Positions 52,956 through 61,350 of a DNA stretch of 64,000 bases are shown here, in pieces. The notes beneath the pieces were generated by a model, which was not told the DNA's origin, ran no database searches, and saw only the letters and a list, made by a program, of their open reading frames with translations. The stretch spans positions 89,068 through 153,067 of the forward strand of contig DDRH01000036.1 in the NCBI GenBank assembly GCA_002343075.1, written 5' to 3'. Within the stretch, counting starts at the first letter, position 1; every line of letters begins with the position of its first letter. This stretch comes from Phycisphaerales bacterium UBA2421. GTDB lineage: Bacteria > Planctomycetota > Phycisphaerae > Tepidisphaerales > Tepidisphaeraceae. Both the position numbers and the translations under genes were made by a program.

Positions 52956-52983
52956 TTTACAAACATCTAAAAATCGCTATCTT
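52956..52983 (+). promoter_or_regulatory. Candidate promoter of rpsT
   Basis: TTTACA (5 of 6) at 52956-52961 and TATCTT (4 of 6) at 52978-52983 with a 16-base spacer. The start would fall near 52990, making a leader of about 54 bases that contains a hairpin and AAGGAG. Confidence 0.42.
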
Positions 52984-52994
52984 CTCCCGGCTCG

Positions 52995-53014
52995 CGACGG
53001 GTGGATCACCGTCG
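52995..53014 (+). other. Leader hairpin upstream of rpsT
   Basis: CGACGG (52995-53000) and CCGTCG (53009-53014) form a six-pair stem with an eight-base loop, in the leader 30 bases before the start. S20 synthesis is autoregulated in some bacteria through its leader; whether this hairpin serves that is inference. Confidence 0.35.
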
Positions 53015-53043
53015 ATTTGGATAGCTCGTAAGGAGTCGCACCC

Positions 53044-53337
53044 GTGGCACACAGCCTGTCGGCAAAAAAGCGCGTTCGTCAAACCCTCAAGCGTCGTGCC
53101 AGAAACCGCGCCCGAAAGGACTTGCTCAAGACGCAGGTTAAGAGCTTTATGGCCGCGCTAGCCGCTCACGATGTTCCAAAGGCCGAAAAGGAGCTGAGCC
53201 TCACTGCCAGTCGACTGGGAAAAGTTGCGGCCAAGAACACGATTCATAAGAATGCGGCTTCGCGGAAGCGCAGCCGACTTGCCAAGAAGCTCAACACGCT
53301 TAAAGCCGCCCCGGCGAAGGGTAGCACCGCCAAGTAA
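53044..53337 (+). CDS. rpsT: 30S ribosomal protein S20
   Basis: Small-subunit ribosomal protein that binds the 5' domain and helix 44 of 16S rRNA. The 97-residue protein is a lysine/arginine-rich three-helix bundle: AHSLSAKKRVRQTLKRRARNRARK start, KAEKELSLTASRLGKVAAKNTIHKNAASRKRSRLAKKLN end, which match the family. The start codon is GTG at 53044 with AAGGAG (53030-53035) eight bases before it. Expression would stop at the strong terminator at 53381-53415. It is preceded by a candidate promoter and leader hairpin, so it is probably transcribed singly. Confidence 0.95.
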   Translation: MAHSLSAKKRVRQTLKRRARNRARKDLLKTQVKSFMAALAAHDVPKAEKELSLTASRLGKVAAKNTIHKNAASRKRSRLAKKLNTLKAAPAKGSTAK

Positions 53338-53380
53338 AGACGCGGCGGACCAGATCGTTCTAGAGCAGCAGATCATGGAT

Positions 53381-53415
53381 AGAGGACGGCCGCCCGCTGT
53401 CTTCTATTTTTTTTT
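53381..53415 (+). terminator. Rho-independent terminator of rpsT
   Basis: Stem arms AGAGGACGGC (53381-53390) and GCTGTCTTCT (53396-53405) pair over ten positions (eight Watson-Crick, two G-U), with a five-base loop CGCCC, followed by A and nine T residues (53407-53415). It lies 44 bases after the rpsT stop. This is the clearest intrinsic terminator in the window. Confidence 0.85.
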
Positions 53416-53512
53416 GTAGATGTTTGTCAATCGAAATGCGGAAAACACGTACGCCTCGGTCGTAAGCGTCTGGAATTTAAGACCTTGCGCGACACGATGA
53501 AGGGATGCAGCA

Positions 53513-55123
53513 ATGCCAAGCACCGAAAGCGAACCACCATCCGGCAATATCATGGAACAGATCGTCTCGCTCGCCAAACGGAGGGGTTTTGTCTATCAGG
53601 CCAGCGAGATCTACGGCGGAATCCGAGGTTTCTGGGACTACGGGCCGCTCGGCGTGCTGCTTAAGAACAACATCCGCGATCACTGGTGGAGGGCGATGGT
53701 CGAGTGCCCACCGGTCGGGCCTGACGGAAGCCCGATTGACATGGTCGGCCTAGATTCGGCCATCATTCAGCATCCAAATGTGTGGAAGGCTTCGGGGCAT
53801 GTTGACAATTTTAATGACCCGATGGTCGATTGTCGGGAAACCAAGGCCCGCTATCGCGCCGACCATCTTTGGACCGCGGCGGCCCAAGTCCGCAGAAAAA
53901 ATGGAAACGTCGAGACGCTTGGCGTTTTCTCCGTCTTGTCGGGAGACGATGCCGGCGACTTATTCGTCAAACGTGTTGATAAAATCGCCCGAAAAACCGG
54001 CGGCGGGGAGGTCGTCGCTCCCACAGATTTTGTGCCATTCACCAAGCTCTCGCCGGCGGAGATGGCGGAGGTCGTTGGGCCTGATGCAGCGCAAAAAGGC
54101 ACGCTCACCGAGCCACGGCCATTCAACATGATGATGATTTCGTACAATGGCCCGCTTCAGGACGAAGATAACAAGGTCTACCTTCGACCGGAAACTGCGC
54201 AAGGGATTTTCACCAATTATAAGAATGTTCTTGATACGACCCGCGTGCGTGTACCGTTTGGCATCGCCCAGATCGGGAAGAGCTATAGAAACGAAGTCAC
54301 GCCGCGAAACTTCATCTTCCGCAGTCGCGAGTTTGAACAGATGGAGATGGAGTTCTTCTGCCCGCCGGATCAATCAATCCTGTGGTACGAATTCTGGCGC
54401 GATGAGCGAATGAAATGGTGGAAAAGTCTTGGAATTCGAGCGGACAACCTGAAGTTCCGCGATCATGACGATGATGAACTTGCTCATTACAGCAAGGCAT
54501 GTGTTGATATCGAGTACAAGTATCCGTTTACGTCACCCGACTTCGGCGAATTGGAGGGCATCGCCCACCGCGGCTGCTTTGATCTGACACAGCACCAGCA
54601 GCATTCCAGCCAGAAACTGGATTATTTTGACCAGGAACTTCAACTCAAGCTCAAAGAAAGCGGAGCATCACCTGAAGATGTAAAGGCAAAGAGCCGCTAC
54701 ATCCCGAACGTCATCGAGCCCGCCAGCGGATTGACGCGTGCGGTGCTCGTACTCCTCTGCGAAGCATACCGGTGTGAGTCACGCTCGGGTGTTGAGAAGT
54801 TTGAATACTTCGCATTCAAACCACAGCTTGCCCCCATCAAGGCCGGAATCTTCCCGCTGGTGAACAAGGACGGCATGCCGGAAATTGCGCAAAAGCTTTA
54901 TATGGATCTCCGACAGCAGTTTACCTGCGAATATGACCCGAAGCAGTCGATCGGCAAGCGTTATGCGCGCATGGACGAAATCGGAACGCCGTTCAGCATC
55001 ACCGTTGACGGACAGACCAAGGACGATCAATCGGTCACCATTCGCCACCGTGACTCGCAACTTCAGGAGCGTGTGGCGTTGGAGAAAGTATCTACATTCC
55101 TGACAGAAAAGCTGAAGGCGTGA
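53513..55123 (+). CDS. glyQS: Glycyl-tRNA synthetase (dimeric, class II)
   Basis: Charges tRNA-Gly. The 536-residue single-chain enzyme belongs to the alpha2-dimer type (GlyQS/GlyRS), as opposed to the alpha2-beta2 type of many bacteria. Class II motifs are visible: motif 1 region GFWDYGPLG and SAIIQHPNVWKASGHVDNF near residues 80-105, motif 2 SYRNEVTPRNFIFRSREFEQMEMEFF and motif 3 GLTRAVLVLL. The anticodon-binding domain follows at about 435-536 (APIKAGIFPLVNKD). It is longer than typical bacterial GlyQS of about 460 residues, mainly through insertions around 115-200. It starts with ATG at 53513, about 100 bases after the rpsT terminator. Confidence 0.94.
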   Translation: MPSTESEPPSGNIMEQIVSLAKRRGFVYQASEIYGGIRGFWDYGPLGVLLKNNIRDHWWRAMVECPPVGPDGSPIDMVGLDSAIIQHPNVWKASGHVDNFNDPMVDCRETKARYRADHLWTAAAQVRRKNGNVETLGVFSVLSGDDAGDLFVKRVDKIARKTGGGEVVAPTDFVPFTKLSPAEMAEVVGPDAAQKGTLTEPRPFNMMMISYNGPLQDEDNKVYLRPETAQGIFTNYKNVLDTTRVRVPFGIAQIGKSYRNEVTPRNFIFRSREFEQMEMEFFCPPDQSILWYEFWRDERMKWWKSLGIRADNLKFRDHDDDELAHYSKACVDIEYKYPFTSPDFGELEGIAHRGCFDLTQHQQHSSQKLDYFDQELQLKLKESGASPEDVKAKSRYIPNVIEPASGLTRAVLVLLCEAYRCESRSGVEKFEYFAFKPQLAPIKAGIFPLVNKDGMPEIAQKLYMDLRQQFTCEYDPKQSIGKRYARMDEIGTPFSITVDGQTKDDQSVTIRHRDSQLQERVALEKVSTFLTEKLKA

Positions 55124-55136
55124 TACGCTTGAGCAA

Positions 55137-57206
55137 GTGAACCATCGCCGGCTCACCCAAATCGACTGGAGCATCATCGCTGCGCTGGCTGCGGGAGTAT
55201 TCATTCTCTACGCGCAGACGCTCCGCTTTGAGTTCGTCAATTACGATGACGACCAGTATGTATTTGAGAATCCGCACATCGCCTCAGGGCTGACTTGGGA
55301 GAATGTCCGCTGGGCATTCACCAGCGGCTACGCGAGCAACTGGCATCCACTGACATGGATGTCGCATATGCTCGACGTGGAACTGTTTGGGATGTCTCCC
55401 GCAGGACCGCATGGTGTGAATGCGGCGATTCACGGGCTTAATGCGGTTCTCCTGTTCATTGCATTTCTACGCATGACGGGGCAACGCTGGCCAAGCGCTG
55501 CAGTTGCAGCCATCTTCGCCGTTCATCCGCTTCGCGCAGAGTCTGTTGCATGGATTTCAGAGCGGAAAGACGTCCTAAGCGGGCTCTTCTTTTTCCTGAC
55601 GCTACTCCTTTATGAGCGATTCGTCCGCGCCCGCACTTGGCGCAGCTATCTGGCCGTGGCGGTGTCCCTGGCCTTGGGCCTCATGGCAAAGCCAATGCTG
55701 GTGACTTTGCCATTTCTTTTGCTTCTCCTCGATTTCTGGCCGCTGCGCCGCTTCGATCGCTGGCACGACCTTGCTCGACTCTCAGTTGAAAAGTTACCTC
55801 TGACTCTCATCGCAGTCGCATCGTCCATCATCACCTTTCTCGTTCAGCGGGCGTCCGGAGCGGTGTCACAGTTGTCCTCTATTTCGCTCACCGGCCGGAT
55901 TTGCAACGCGATTGTGAGTTATGCCTATTATCTTCGAGACGTCTTCTGGCCAGCGAAACTCACGTTCTTTTACCCCCATCCTGATTCCTTTCCGGCCGGG
56001 TCCATATCGGCTGAGAATCTCTGGCTCAGCGTGATTCTTCTGACCGCGATCACGATTGCAGCACTTTTGACCCTGTATCGAGCGGGGTGGTTTGCAACGG
56101 GCTGGTTCTGGTTTGTCGGAACGCTGGTGCCGGTGATCGGAATTGTGCAGGTTGGGGCGCAAGCGCGAGCGGATCGATATACGTATGTGACGACCATCGG
56201 TATCTCCATTGTGGTTGTGTATGCTGCCAACTCAATGGCGAGGAGATGGTTATGGTTGAAGCCGCTTTTTGCAACACTGTTTTTCGTCGCCATCGCTGGT
56301 TTAGGTGTGCGGAGTTTTTGGCAGATCGGCACTTGGCGCGATTCACTCACGCTGACTTCGCATGGTATCAGCATCGATCAAAACAACTACGCCGCATTTA
56401 ACAATCTCGGTCACGCGCTCGATGAAGCAGGTGACGCAGTTGCGGCAGAGGCTGCATATCGTGAAGTACTCAGGATTCGACCGGAAGATACGATAGCGCT
56501 TAACAATGTAGCCGTTCGCCTTGCTGCGCGCGGGGAGACGCGTGAGGCAATCTCGCTCTACCGTGCCGCCATCCGCCGCGACCCCGGGTATACACCAGCG
56601 ATCGTTCAGTTGGCCAATCTGTATGCGCGTGAACGCCGGTTCGACGCTGCGATCAGCCTGTACGAGCAAGCGATCGAGCGGGATCCTACCGCGGCAGATG
56701 CTCACCATAATTTTGCTGCGACGCTGGCCGAGATGGGGCGAGTCAACGATGCGCTGGAGCCATGGCAGCGCGCCATCTCTCTTCGCCCTAACTATGCCGA
56801 TGCCTATCATGGGTATGGTCTGGCTATGGTCATCCTCGGCCGGCCACTCGACGGTATTGCGAATCTGGAAAAGGCCCTCACAATCGCCCCGGATCGAATT
56901 GAGACGCTCCTGCGGCTGTCATGGATCTATGCCACACACCCAGATCCTCAACTCCGTAACACAGAGCGAGCCGAACTCTTGGCGACAACGGCATTGGATC
57001 TAGCGCCCCACCCGTCTGCCACTCTCCTCGACACAGCGGCCACGGCAGCGGCGGCGGTGGGGCGGTTTGATACGGCAGTCGCGCTCGCAGACCGCGCAAT
57101 TGCCGCCGCAAGCGATCCGCCGCTGGCCGCGGAAATCACTGCCCGCAAGTCGCTGTTTCTCGCGGGTAAGCCGTACATACAAGGCCGTAAGGATGCACCT
57201 CGGTGA
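55137..57206 (+). CDS. Multi-pass membrane protein with C-terminal TPR repeats (TMTC-like), copy 1
   Basis: A 689-residue protein with an N-terminal half of about ten transmembrane helices and a C-terminal half of TPR repeats. The opening NYDDDQYVFENP loop provides the DD motif placed as in GT-C transferases, and the AVHPLRAESVAWISERKDVLSGLFF block is a strong signature. The TPR block (about 420-600) has at least four repeats, for example AIRRDPGYTPAIVQLANLYARERRFDAA. Such TPR-GT-C proteins resemble eukaryotic TMTC O-mannosyltransferases, so O-glycosylation of proteins is a plausible role. Starts with GTG at 55137, 13 bases after glyQS, so in the same transcript. A paralogue follows immediately. 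Confidence 0.82.
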   Translation: MNHRRLTQIDWSIIAALAAGVFILYAQTLRFEFVNYDDDQYVFENPHIASGLTWENVRWAFTSGYASNWHPLTWMSHMLDVELFGMSPAGPHGVNAAIHGLNAVLLFIAFLRMTGQRWPSAAVAAIFAVHPLRAESVAWISERKDVLSGLFFFLTLLLYERFVRARTWRSYLAVAVSLALGLMAKPMLVTLPFLLLLLDFWPLRRFDRWHDLARLSVEKLPLTLIAVASSIITFLVQRASGAVSQLSSISLTGRICNAIVSYAYYLRDVFWPAKLTFFYPHPDSFPAGSISAENLWLSVILLTAITIAALLTLYRAGWFATGWFWFVGTLVPVIGIVQVGAQARADRYTYVTTIGISIVVVYAANSMARRWLWLKPLFATLFFVAIAGLGVRSFWQIGTWRDSLTLTSHGISIDQNNYAAFNNLGHALDEAGDAVAAEAAYREVLRIRPEDTIALNNVAVRLAARGETREAISLYRAAIRRDPGYTPAIVQLANLYARERRFDAAISLYEQAIERDPTAADAHHNFAATLAEMGRVNDALEPWQRAISLRPNYADAYHGYGLAMVILGRPLDGIANLEKALTIAPDRIETLLRLSWIYATHPDPQLRNTERAELLATTALDLAPHPSATLLDTAATAAAAVGRFDTAVALADRAIAAASDPPLAAEITARKSLFLAGKPYIQGRKDAPR

Positions 57207-58984
57207 TGCATCTTTCTAAAATCCACCCATCGAAGAGCAGAATCAGCTCCCGTGCAGATGCAGTTTGCGCGATCATCCTCTTCGTCCTCACCGTTACACT
57301 CTATGGCAGGGCGGTCAGCTTCGGATTCGTTAACTTCGACGACGGCGACTACTTCTTCGAGAATTCTACAGTCGCCCAAGGTCTGACCTTTTCGAGCATC
57401 GCAGCATGTTTCACGCAGATTGTGTCAGGCAATTGGCATCCACTCACCATGCTTTCCCACACTCTCGACGCAGAACTGTTCGGCATCCACCCGCGCGGTC
57501 CGCACGCGGTCAACGTTTTGATCCACGCGCTGAATGCCTCGCTACTTTTTGTTGTTCTGGTCAAGATCACCGCCCGGCGGTGGCCCGCATCGCTGTGCGC
57601 CGCGGTCTTTGCTCTGCATCCGCTGCGTGTCGAATCGGTCGCCTGGATTTCTGAGCGAAAGGACCTGTTGAGCGGGCTGCTGTTTTTGCTCACCCTTACC
57701 GCTTATACCCGGTACATCGAGCGGCCCTCCGCCGCACGATATACCCATACTGCGGCGTGCCTCCTGCTGGGACTTCTCAGCAAGCCGATGCTCGTAACTT
57801 TACCCTTTCTGCTGGTCTTGATCGATTTCTGGCCTCTGAATCGAGTTCACTCATGGAGTGAATTGCGACGGTCGATCGTGGCGAAGCTGCCCCTTTTTGG
57901 AATCGCCTTCATCTTCTGTTGCATCACTATCTTTGCACAACAGTCTGGCCGGTCGGTCGCCAGTTCTGAATTGCTCCCTCTGATCGATCGATTGGGAAAT
58001 GCCGCAGTCGCGGCGACGATCTATGTTCATCAGTTAATCTGGCCGCAGCAACTCGCGCCAATGTACTGGCACTCATCGATTCCCCCTGGGGCCGGAATGC
58101 CCGTGAGTCGCATTCTCCTGGCTTCGGTAACGCTGCTCTGCGTTACATCTTTAGCCGTCATTTTTCGCGGCAGGGCACCCTGGTTGTTTGTGGGCTGGTT
58201 TTGGTATCTGGGAATGCTCGTGCCTGTCGTCGGGATCGTGCAGGTCGGCTGGCAGGCACATGCTGACCGCTACACATATCTTCCGCTGATTGGTGTGACA
58301 CTCGCGATCAGCTTTGGTGTTGACGCGCTTCGTCGGCGTGGCAAGCACTGGGCAATCTGTGTCCATGGAATCGCCGGAATCGCCGTCGTTGCAATCTCAA
58401 TGCTGACGTACAACCAACTTGGGGCTTGGTCGAGCAGTTTGACGCTGTGGAAACACGCTCTGTCGGTACAGCCGCCGAATCCACTCGCGTTGAACAACTA
58501 CGGCGCCGCCCTTACCGCGGAGGGGCGTAATGACGAAGCGATACTGGCATTTCAGCAGGCAATCGAACTCAACCCCCGATTCAGTAACGCCATGTCCAAC
58601 CTTGCAAGGCAACACCTCGCCCGCGGGGATGACCAGCGGGCTAAGCGGCTTCTTGAACAATCTCTACAGATTGATGCGCGGCAGCCCGACGCCTATACGG
58701 CACTCGGCGGAATATACCTTCGCGAGGGTCGTCCGGCAGGGGCGCTGCTGATGTACAAACAAGCGGTAGAGCGGTGGCCCGACTTTGCCGACGCGCACTA
58801 CAACATCGCCGTGACGCTGGCCCAGCAAGAAATGTACCAGGAGTCACTCGCCTACTTCCGCCGGGTGCTCGAACTTCGGCCTGAAGATGCAGAGGCCCGC
58901 AGTGCGATGCGCACGGCGGAGCACCTCGCTCAAGTTTTACCCACGACAGGTGGAGATGTTCCGACGACTCAGGCGAAGCCATAA
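57206..58984 (+). CDS. Multi-pass membrane protein with TPR repeats (TMTC-like), copy 2
   Basis: A 592-residue paralogue of the preceding protein, with the same architecture. Shared blocks include FVNFDDGDYFFENS, GNWHPLTMLSHTLDAELFG and FALHPLRVESVAWISERKDLLSGLL. About ten helices are followed by three to four TPR repeats (NYGAALTAEGRNDEAILAFQQAIELNPRF and next), fewer than copy 1. The ATG overlaps the preceding stop by one base (TGATG), so the two genes are coupled and almost surely arose by tandem duplication. As for copy 1, a role in protein or lipid O-glycosylation is inferred from GT-C resemblance; a catalytic Asp pair is conserved. Confidence 0.82.
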   Translation: MHLSKIHPSKSRISSRADAVCAIILFVLTVTLYGRAVSFGFVNFDDGDYFFENSTVAQGLTFSSIAACFTQIVSGNWHPLTMLSHTLDAELFGIHPRGPHAVNVLIHALNASLLFVVLVKITARRWPASLCAAVFALHPLRVESVAWISERKDLLSGLLFLLTLTAYTRYIERPSAARYTHTAACLLLGLLSKPMLVTLPFLLVLIDFWPLNRVHSWSELRRSIVAKLPLFGIAFIFCCITIFAQQSGRSVASSELLPLIDRLGNAAVAATIYVHQLIWPQQLAPMYWHSSIPPGAGMPVSRILLASVTLLCVTSLAVIFRGRAPWLFVGWFWYLGMLVPVVGIVQVGWQAHADRYTYLPLIGVTLAISFGVDALRRRGKHWAICVHGIAGIAVVAISMLTYNQLGAWSSSLTLWKHALSVQPPNPLALNNYGAALTAEGRNDEAILAFQQAIELNPRFSNAMSNLARQHLARGDDQRAKRLLEQSLQIDARQPDAYTALGGIYLREGRPAGALLMYKQAVERWPDFADAHYNIAVTLAQQEMYQESLAYFRRVLELRPEDAEARSAMRTAEHLAQVLPTTGGDVPTTQAKP

Positions 58985-59073
58985 CTACTGGCGTGCGGCG
59001 GATTTTGCGAGTGTGCCAACAGGGCAGTTTACCGGTATAAACGTAATTTCAGCGGAACCAGGTTAAACCGCAC

Positions 59074-60156
59074 ATGAGCAACCGCCTCGACATTCTCGCC
59101 CTTGAACCGTTCTACGGCGGGATACGTCGCAGCATGCTCGACCTCATTATTTCCAGAAGCCGTCATAAGTGGACACTGCTGAAGCTGCCGCCAAGGCGGA
59201 TCGAGCGGCGGCTGACGACAGCGAGCGTCTGGTTCGCCGAGCAACTATCACGGCACTGGATAGGGCAAACCGATCTACTTTTCACGAGTGAGGCCCTGAA
59301 CCTTGCCGACTTGCAGCGTGCATTGCCGCAATTGTCAAAGAAGCCGTCTGTCGTCTATTTTCACTCCAACCAACTGCCCGACCCGTCGGCGACTCACGAT
59401 GGTCCACTGGACTTAATCAACCTCAACACCGCCACTGCGGCCACCGAAATCTGGTTTAACTCGATGTACCATGTGCGGGTGTTTCTGGCACGCGTAAATG
59501 CGCTCGTGCGGCGGCACCCGGAACTCTCGGGCATGAGTCCGGTGCCTGAGTTAACCTCCAAGGCGACACTGGTCGCTCCACCGATCAATCTGCCGCAGGT
59601 GCGGGCGATGTCAAGCGACGAGAAGGTCGCTCGGGGCCGACGCACGATCTTTGTTGAAACGCGCGATGCCAATAATCGGCTGCTCAACTCCGTCATGGCA
59701 TTACTCAAGCGGCGGGGCGAATCATTTCAACTAATCACGGTCGGTCCTGTGGAGGAGCTGATGCCTGATCTGCCTCGGATCACCCTGCCTGAGGCGGATG
59801 AAAGTTCTCATGCACGCGCCTTGTTACAGTCCAGCATTTTCTTATCGACCCGATTTGATGCGCCGTGCGACCACTACGCCGTGCGGGCGCTAGCGGCTGG
59901 TTGCTGGCCCTTATGCCCGCAGATGGGTTTCTATCGAGAGATCCTCCCCGAGAATCTGCATTCTCCATGTCTGCACGATGGCAATGTGGACCACCTAGCC
60001 AGCCGATTGATGGACGTCTGGCTCATGGAGCGGCCGCAGGGGTATGAGTCGGCAATTGAATCACTTCTCGAAAAATACGACCCCGACGCCGCGGTGAACG
60101 CAATTGATGACCGCCTCGACGGCTTGGTTGTCTCTCACTCGATGAAGTCGGAGTAA
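59074..60156 (+). CDS. DUF3524/QTMAN-like glycosyltransferase (GTDC1-type)
   Basis: A 360-residue GT-B-type protein of the family whose animal member GTDC1/QTMAN mannosylates queuosine in tRNA-Asp. The N-terminal DUF3524 domain is clear: DILALEPFYGGIRRSMLDL at the start, SRHKWTLLKLPPR, LLFTSEALNLADLQRALP, VVYFHSNQLPDP and EIWFNSMYHVRVFL. The C-terminal domain (about 190-345) has the general GT-B phosphate/nucleotide region: a conserved SIFLSTRFDAPCDHYAVRALAAGCWPLCP with an acidic E/D replaced by Ala in the central helix. No signal peptide, so cytosolic. Whether it modifies Q-tRNA or another acceptor is unknown, but the presence of queE in the same window makes the queuosine link attractive. 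Confidence 0.82.
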   Translation: MSNRLDILALEPFYGGIRRSMLDLIISRSRHKWTLLKLPPRRIERRLTTASVWFAEQLSRHWIGQTDLLFTSEALNLADLQRALPQLSKKPSVVYFHSNQLPDPSATHDGPLDLINLNTATAATEIWFNSMYHVRVFLARVNALVRRHPELSGMSPVPELTSKATLVAPPINLPQVRAMSSDEKVARGRRTIFVETRDANNRLLNSVMALLKRRGESFQLITVGPVEELMPDLPRITLPEADESSHARALLQSSIFLSTRFDAPCDHYAVRALAAGCWPLCPQMGFYREILPENLHSPCLHDGNVDHLASRLMDVWLMERPQGYESAIESLLEKYDPDAAVNAIDDRLDGLVVSHSMKSE

Positions 60157-60328
60157 GCTTCCTTACGGCAGAGCCGGCATGATCTTTTGCCGATGCCGCC
60201 GCCCTACCCAACGTCCCATAATGCAGGTTATGTAAAGTTCGATACGCGTCAGCATTCGCCATGTGGTCGGGGGTTTTGGTGACTATCCCCGGGCATTCGA
60301 GCTCTTCTATGGCTAGGGACTATTGGGA

Positions 60329-60598
60329 CTACCGGAATGCTTCGGTCACCATGCGCACGTCGCGCAGCTTGACGGCCCGAGCCGCCACATCCCATGTGAA
60401 AACCGCGACTTGGCCGGTGCGGTTATCGAGGATGTACAACCCGTCGCCACCTTGCTGGGTTCGACTCGTAACAACCTGGTAATCGCGGTCTTTAATGGTT
60501 GCGGCGGCGAAAGTCTGCTGAACTGGCATCAAATTGGCCGCAGAAAGAATCACTGCGATGATCGCCAAGACGCCGATTGCGAAGGTTTTTCGATCCAT
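60329..60598 (-). CDS. Small membrane-anchored protein, member A of a pair
   Basis: An 89-residue protein with an N-terminal anchor helix (about residues 6-24, AIGVLAIIAVILSAANLM) and a short beta domain: GGDGLYILDNRTGQVAVFTWDVAARAVKLRDV. This segment looks like one blade of a propeller or a small strand-turn-strand unit. No known family. The neighbouring upstream gene encodes a protein of similar plan with a matching YVIDTTNGLLGAIAYD element, so both probably belong to a planctomycete-type small family. Confidence 0.6.
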   Translation of the reverse strand: MDRKTFAIGVLAIIAVILSAANLMPVQQTFAAATIKDRDYQVVTSRTQQGGDGLYILDNRTGQVAVFTWDVAARAVKLRDVRMVTEAFR

Positions 60599-60663
60599 GA
60601 TGAAGTCCTGATTGATGATGCAAATCTAAAGTCCAGAAAATCGGTAGGGTGGAAACATCCTGA

Positions 60664-61017
60664 CTATCGTTGTTTCTTGCCATCGGCACCCTGCCGCGGG
60701 GTTGCTTGCGTGAAGACTTGCTGCAGGTCTATTCGCCCCGGCATGCTCTGGAGTTGCTTTACGCTGTCATCGTAGGCAATCGCTCCAAGCAGCCCGTTAG
60801 TTGTATCGATAACATAAACAACACTTGTCGATCCGCCGGTCACTTCACCGGGAATCATGACGTAGTCGCCCGGACGTGCGGGCCGGTTCGCTTCGGGCCG
60901 GGGCTCTGCGGGTCGATTCTGTGCCAAGGCCGTGTTGGGTGCCGCAACCCGTGACAGCAACGCAAACGCAAGTAGACCGTTGATAACAATCAATCCCCAG
61001 ATCACAGTTGATTTCAT
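60664..61017 (-). CDS. Small membrane-anchored protein, member B of a pair
   Basis: A 117-residue protein with an N-terminal hydrophobic helix (about residues 6-24), a Pro/Arg/Glu-rich linker, then a beta segment GSTSVVYVIDTTNGLLGAIAYDDSV related in pattern to the one in the downstream protein A (LYILDNRTGQVAVFTW). It ends with a polar tail. The two genes are 65 bases apart on the same strand, so probably co-transcribed. Function unknown; the anchor and small soluble domain suggest a periplasmic accessory protein. Confidence 0.6.
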   Translation of the reverse strand: MKSTVIWGLIVINGLLAFALLSRVAAPNTALAQNRPAEPRPEANRPARPGDYVMIPGEVTGGSTSVVYVIDTTNGLLGAIAYDDSVKQLQSMPGRIDLQQVFTQATPRQGADGKKQR

Positions 61018-61095
61018 TAGCAGGTCTCCGGTTAAACGACAGCAGATTCAAAAGCCACAGACATAGGACAGTTCCTTAGTATAGGCGGCTAGTTG

Positions 61096-61332
61096 TCAAT
61101 CAAGGTGCGTGCGCTTGGCATTCTTGAATGTGACGCCGATGCACAAGACGCCCAGACCGACCAAGAGGAGATAAGATAGTGCCGCCCCGCCGACATCGAG
61201 TTGCACAGCGGGATCATGCCCTTCGAGTCGGGCATCATAGGATTTATCGTCGTCATCCTGTGCCAAGGCTGCACTAGGCATCCCCATCAACAGTACCGCT
61301 GACGCCGCCGTCGCAAAAAATCGCTTTCTCAT
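61096..61332 (-). CDS. Small secreted or membrane protein with signal peptide
   Basis: A 78-residue protein. The start at 61332 gives a signal peptide (MRKRFFATAASAVLLMGMPSAALAQ, with cleavage after Ala25 likely), an acidic DDDDK stretch, and then a hydrophobic C-terminal helix (about 52-70, LSYLLLVGLGVLCIGVTF) followed by KNAKRTHLD, a positive cytosolic-side tail. So the mature form would be a single-pass protein. An in-frame ATG at 61350 adds six residues. Function unknown. The stop lies 78 bases before the next gene on the strand. Confidence 0.6.
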   Translation of the reverse strand: MRKRFFATAASAVLLMGMPSAALAQDDDDKSYDARLEGHDPAVQLDVGGAALSYLLLVGLGVLCIGVTFKNAKRTHLD

Positions 61333-61350
61333 CGTATTCACCTCAGCCAA

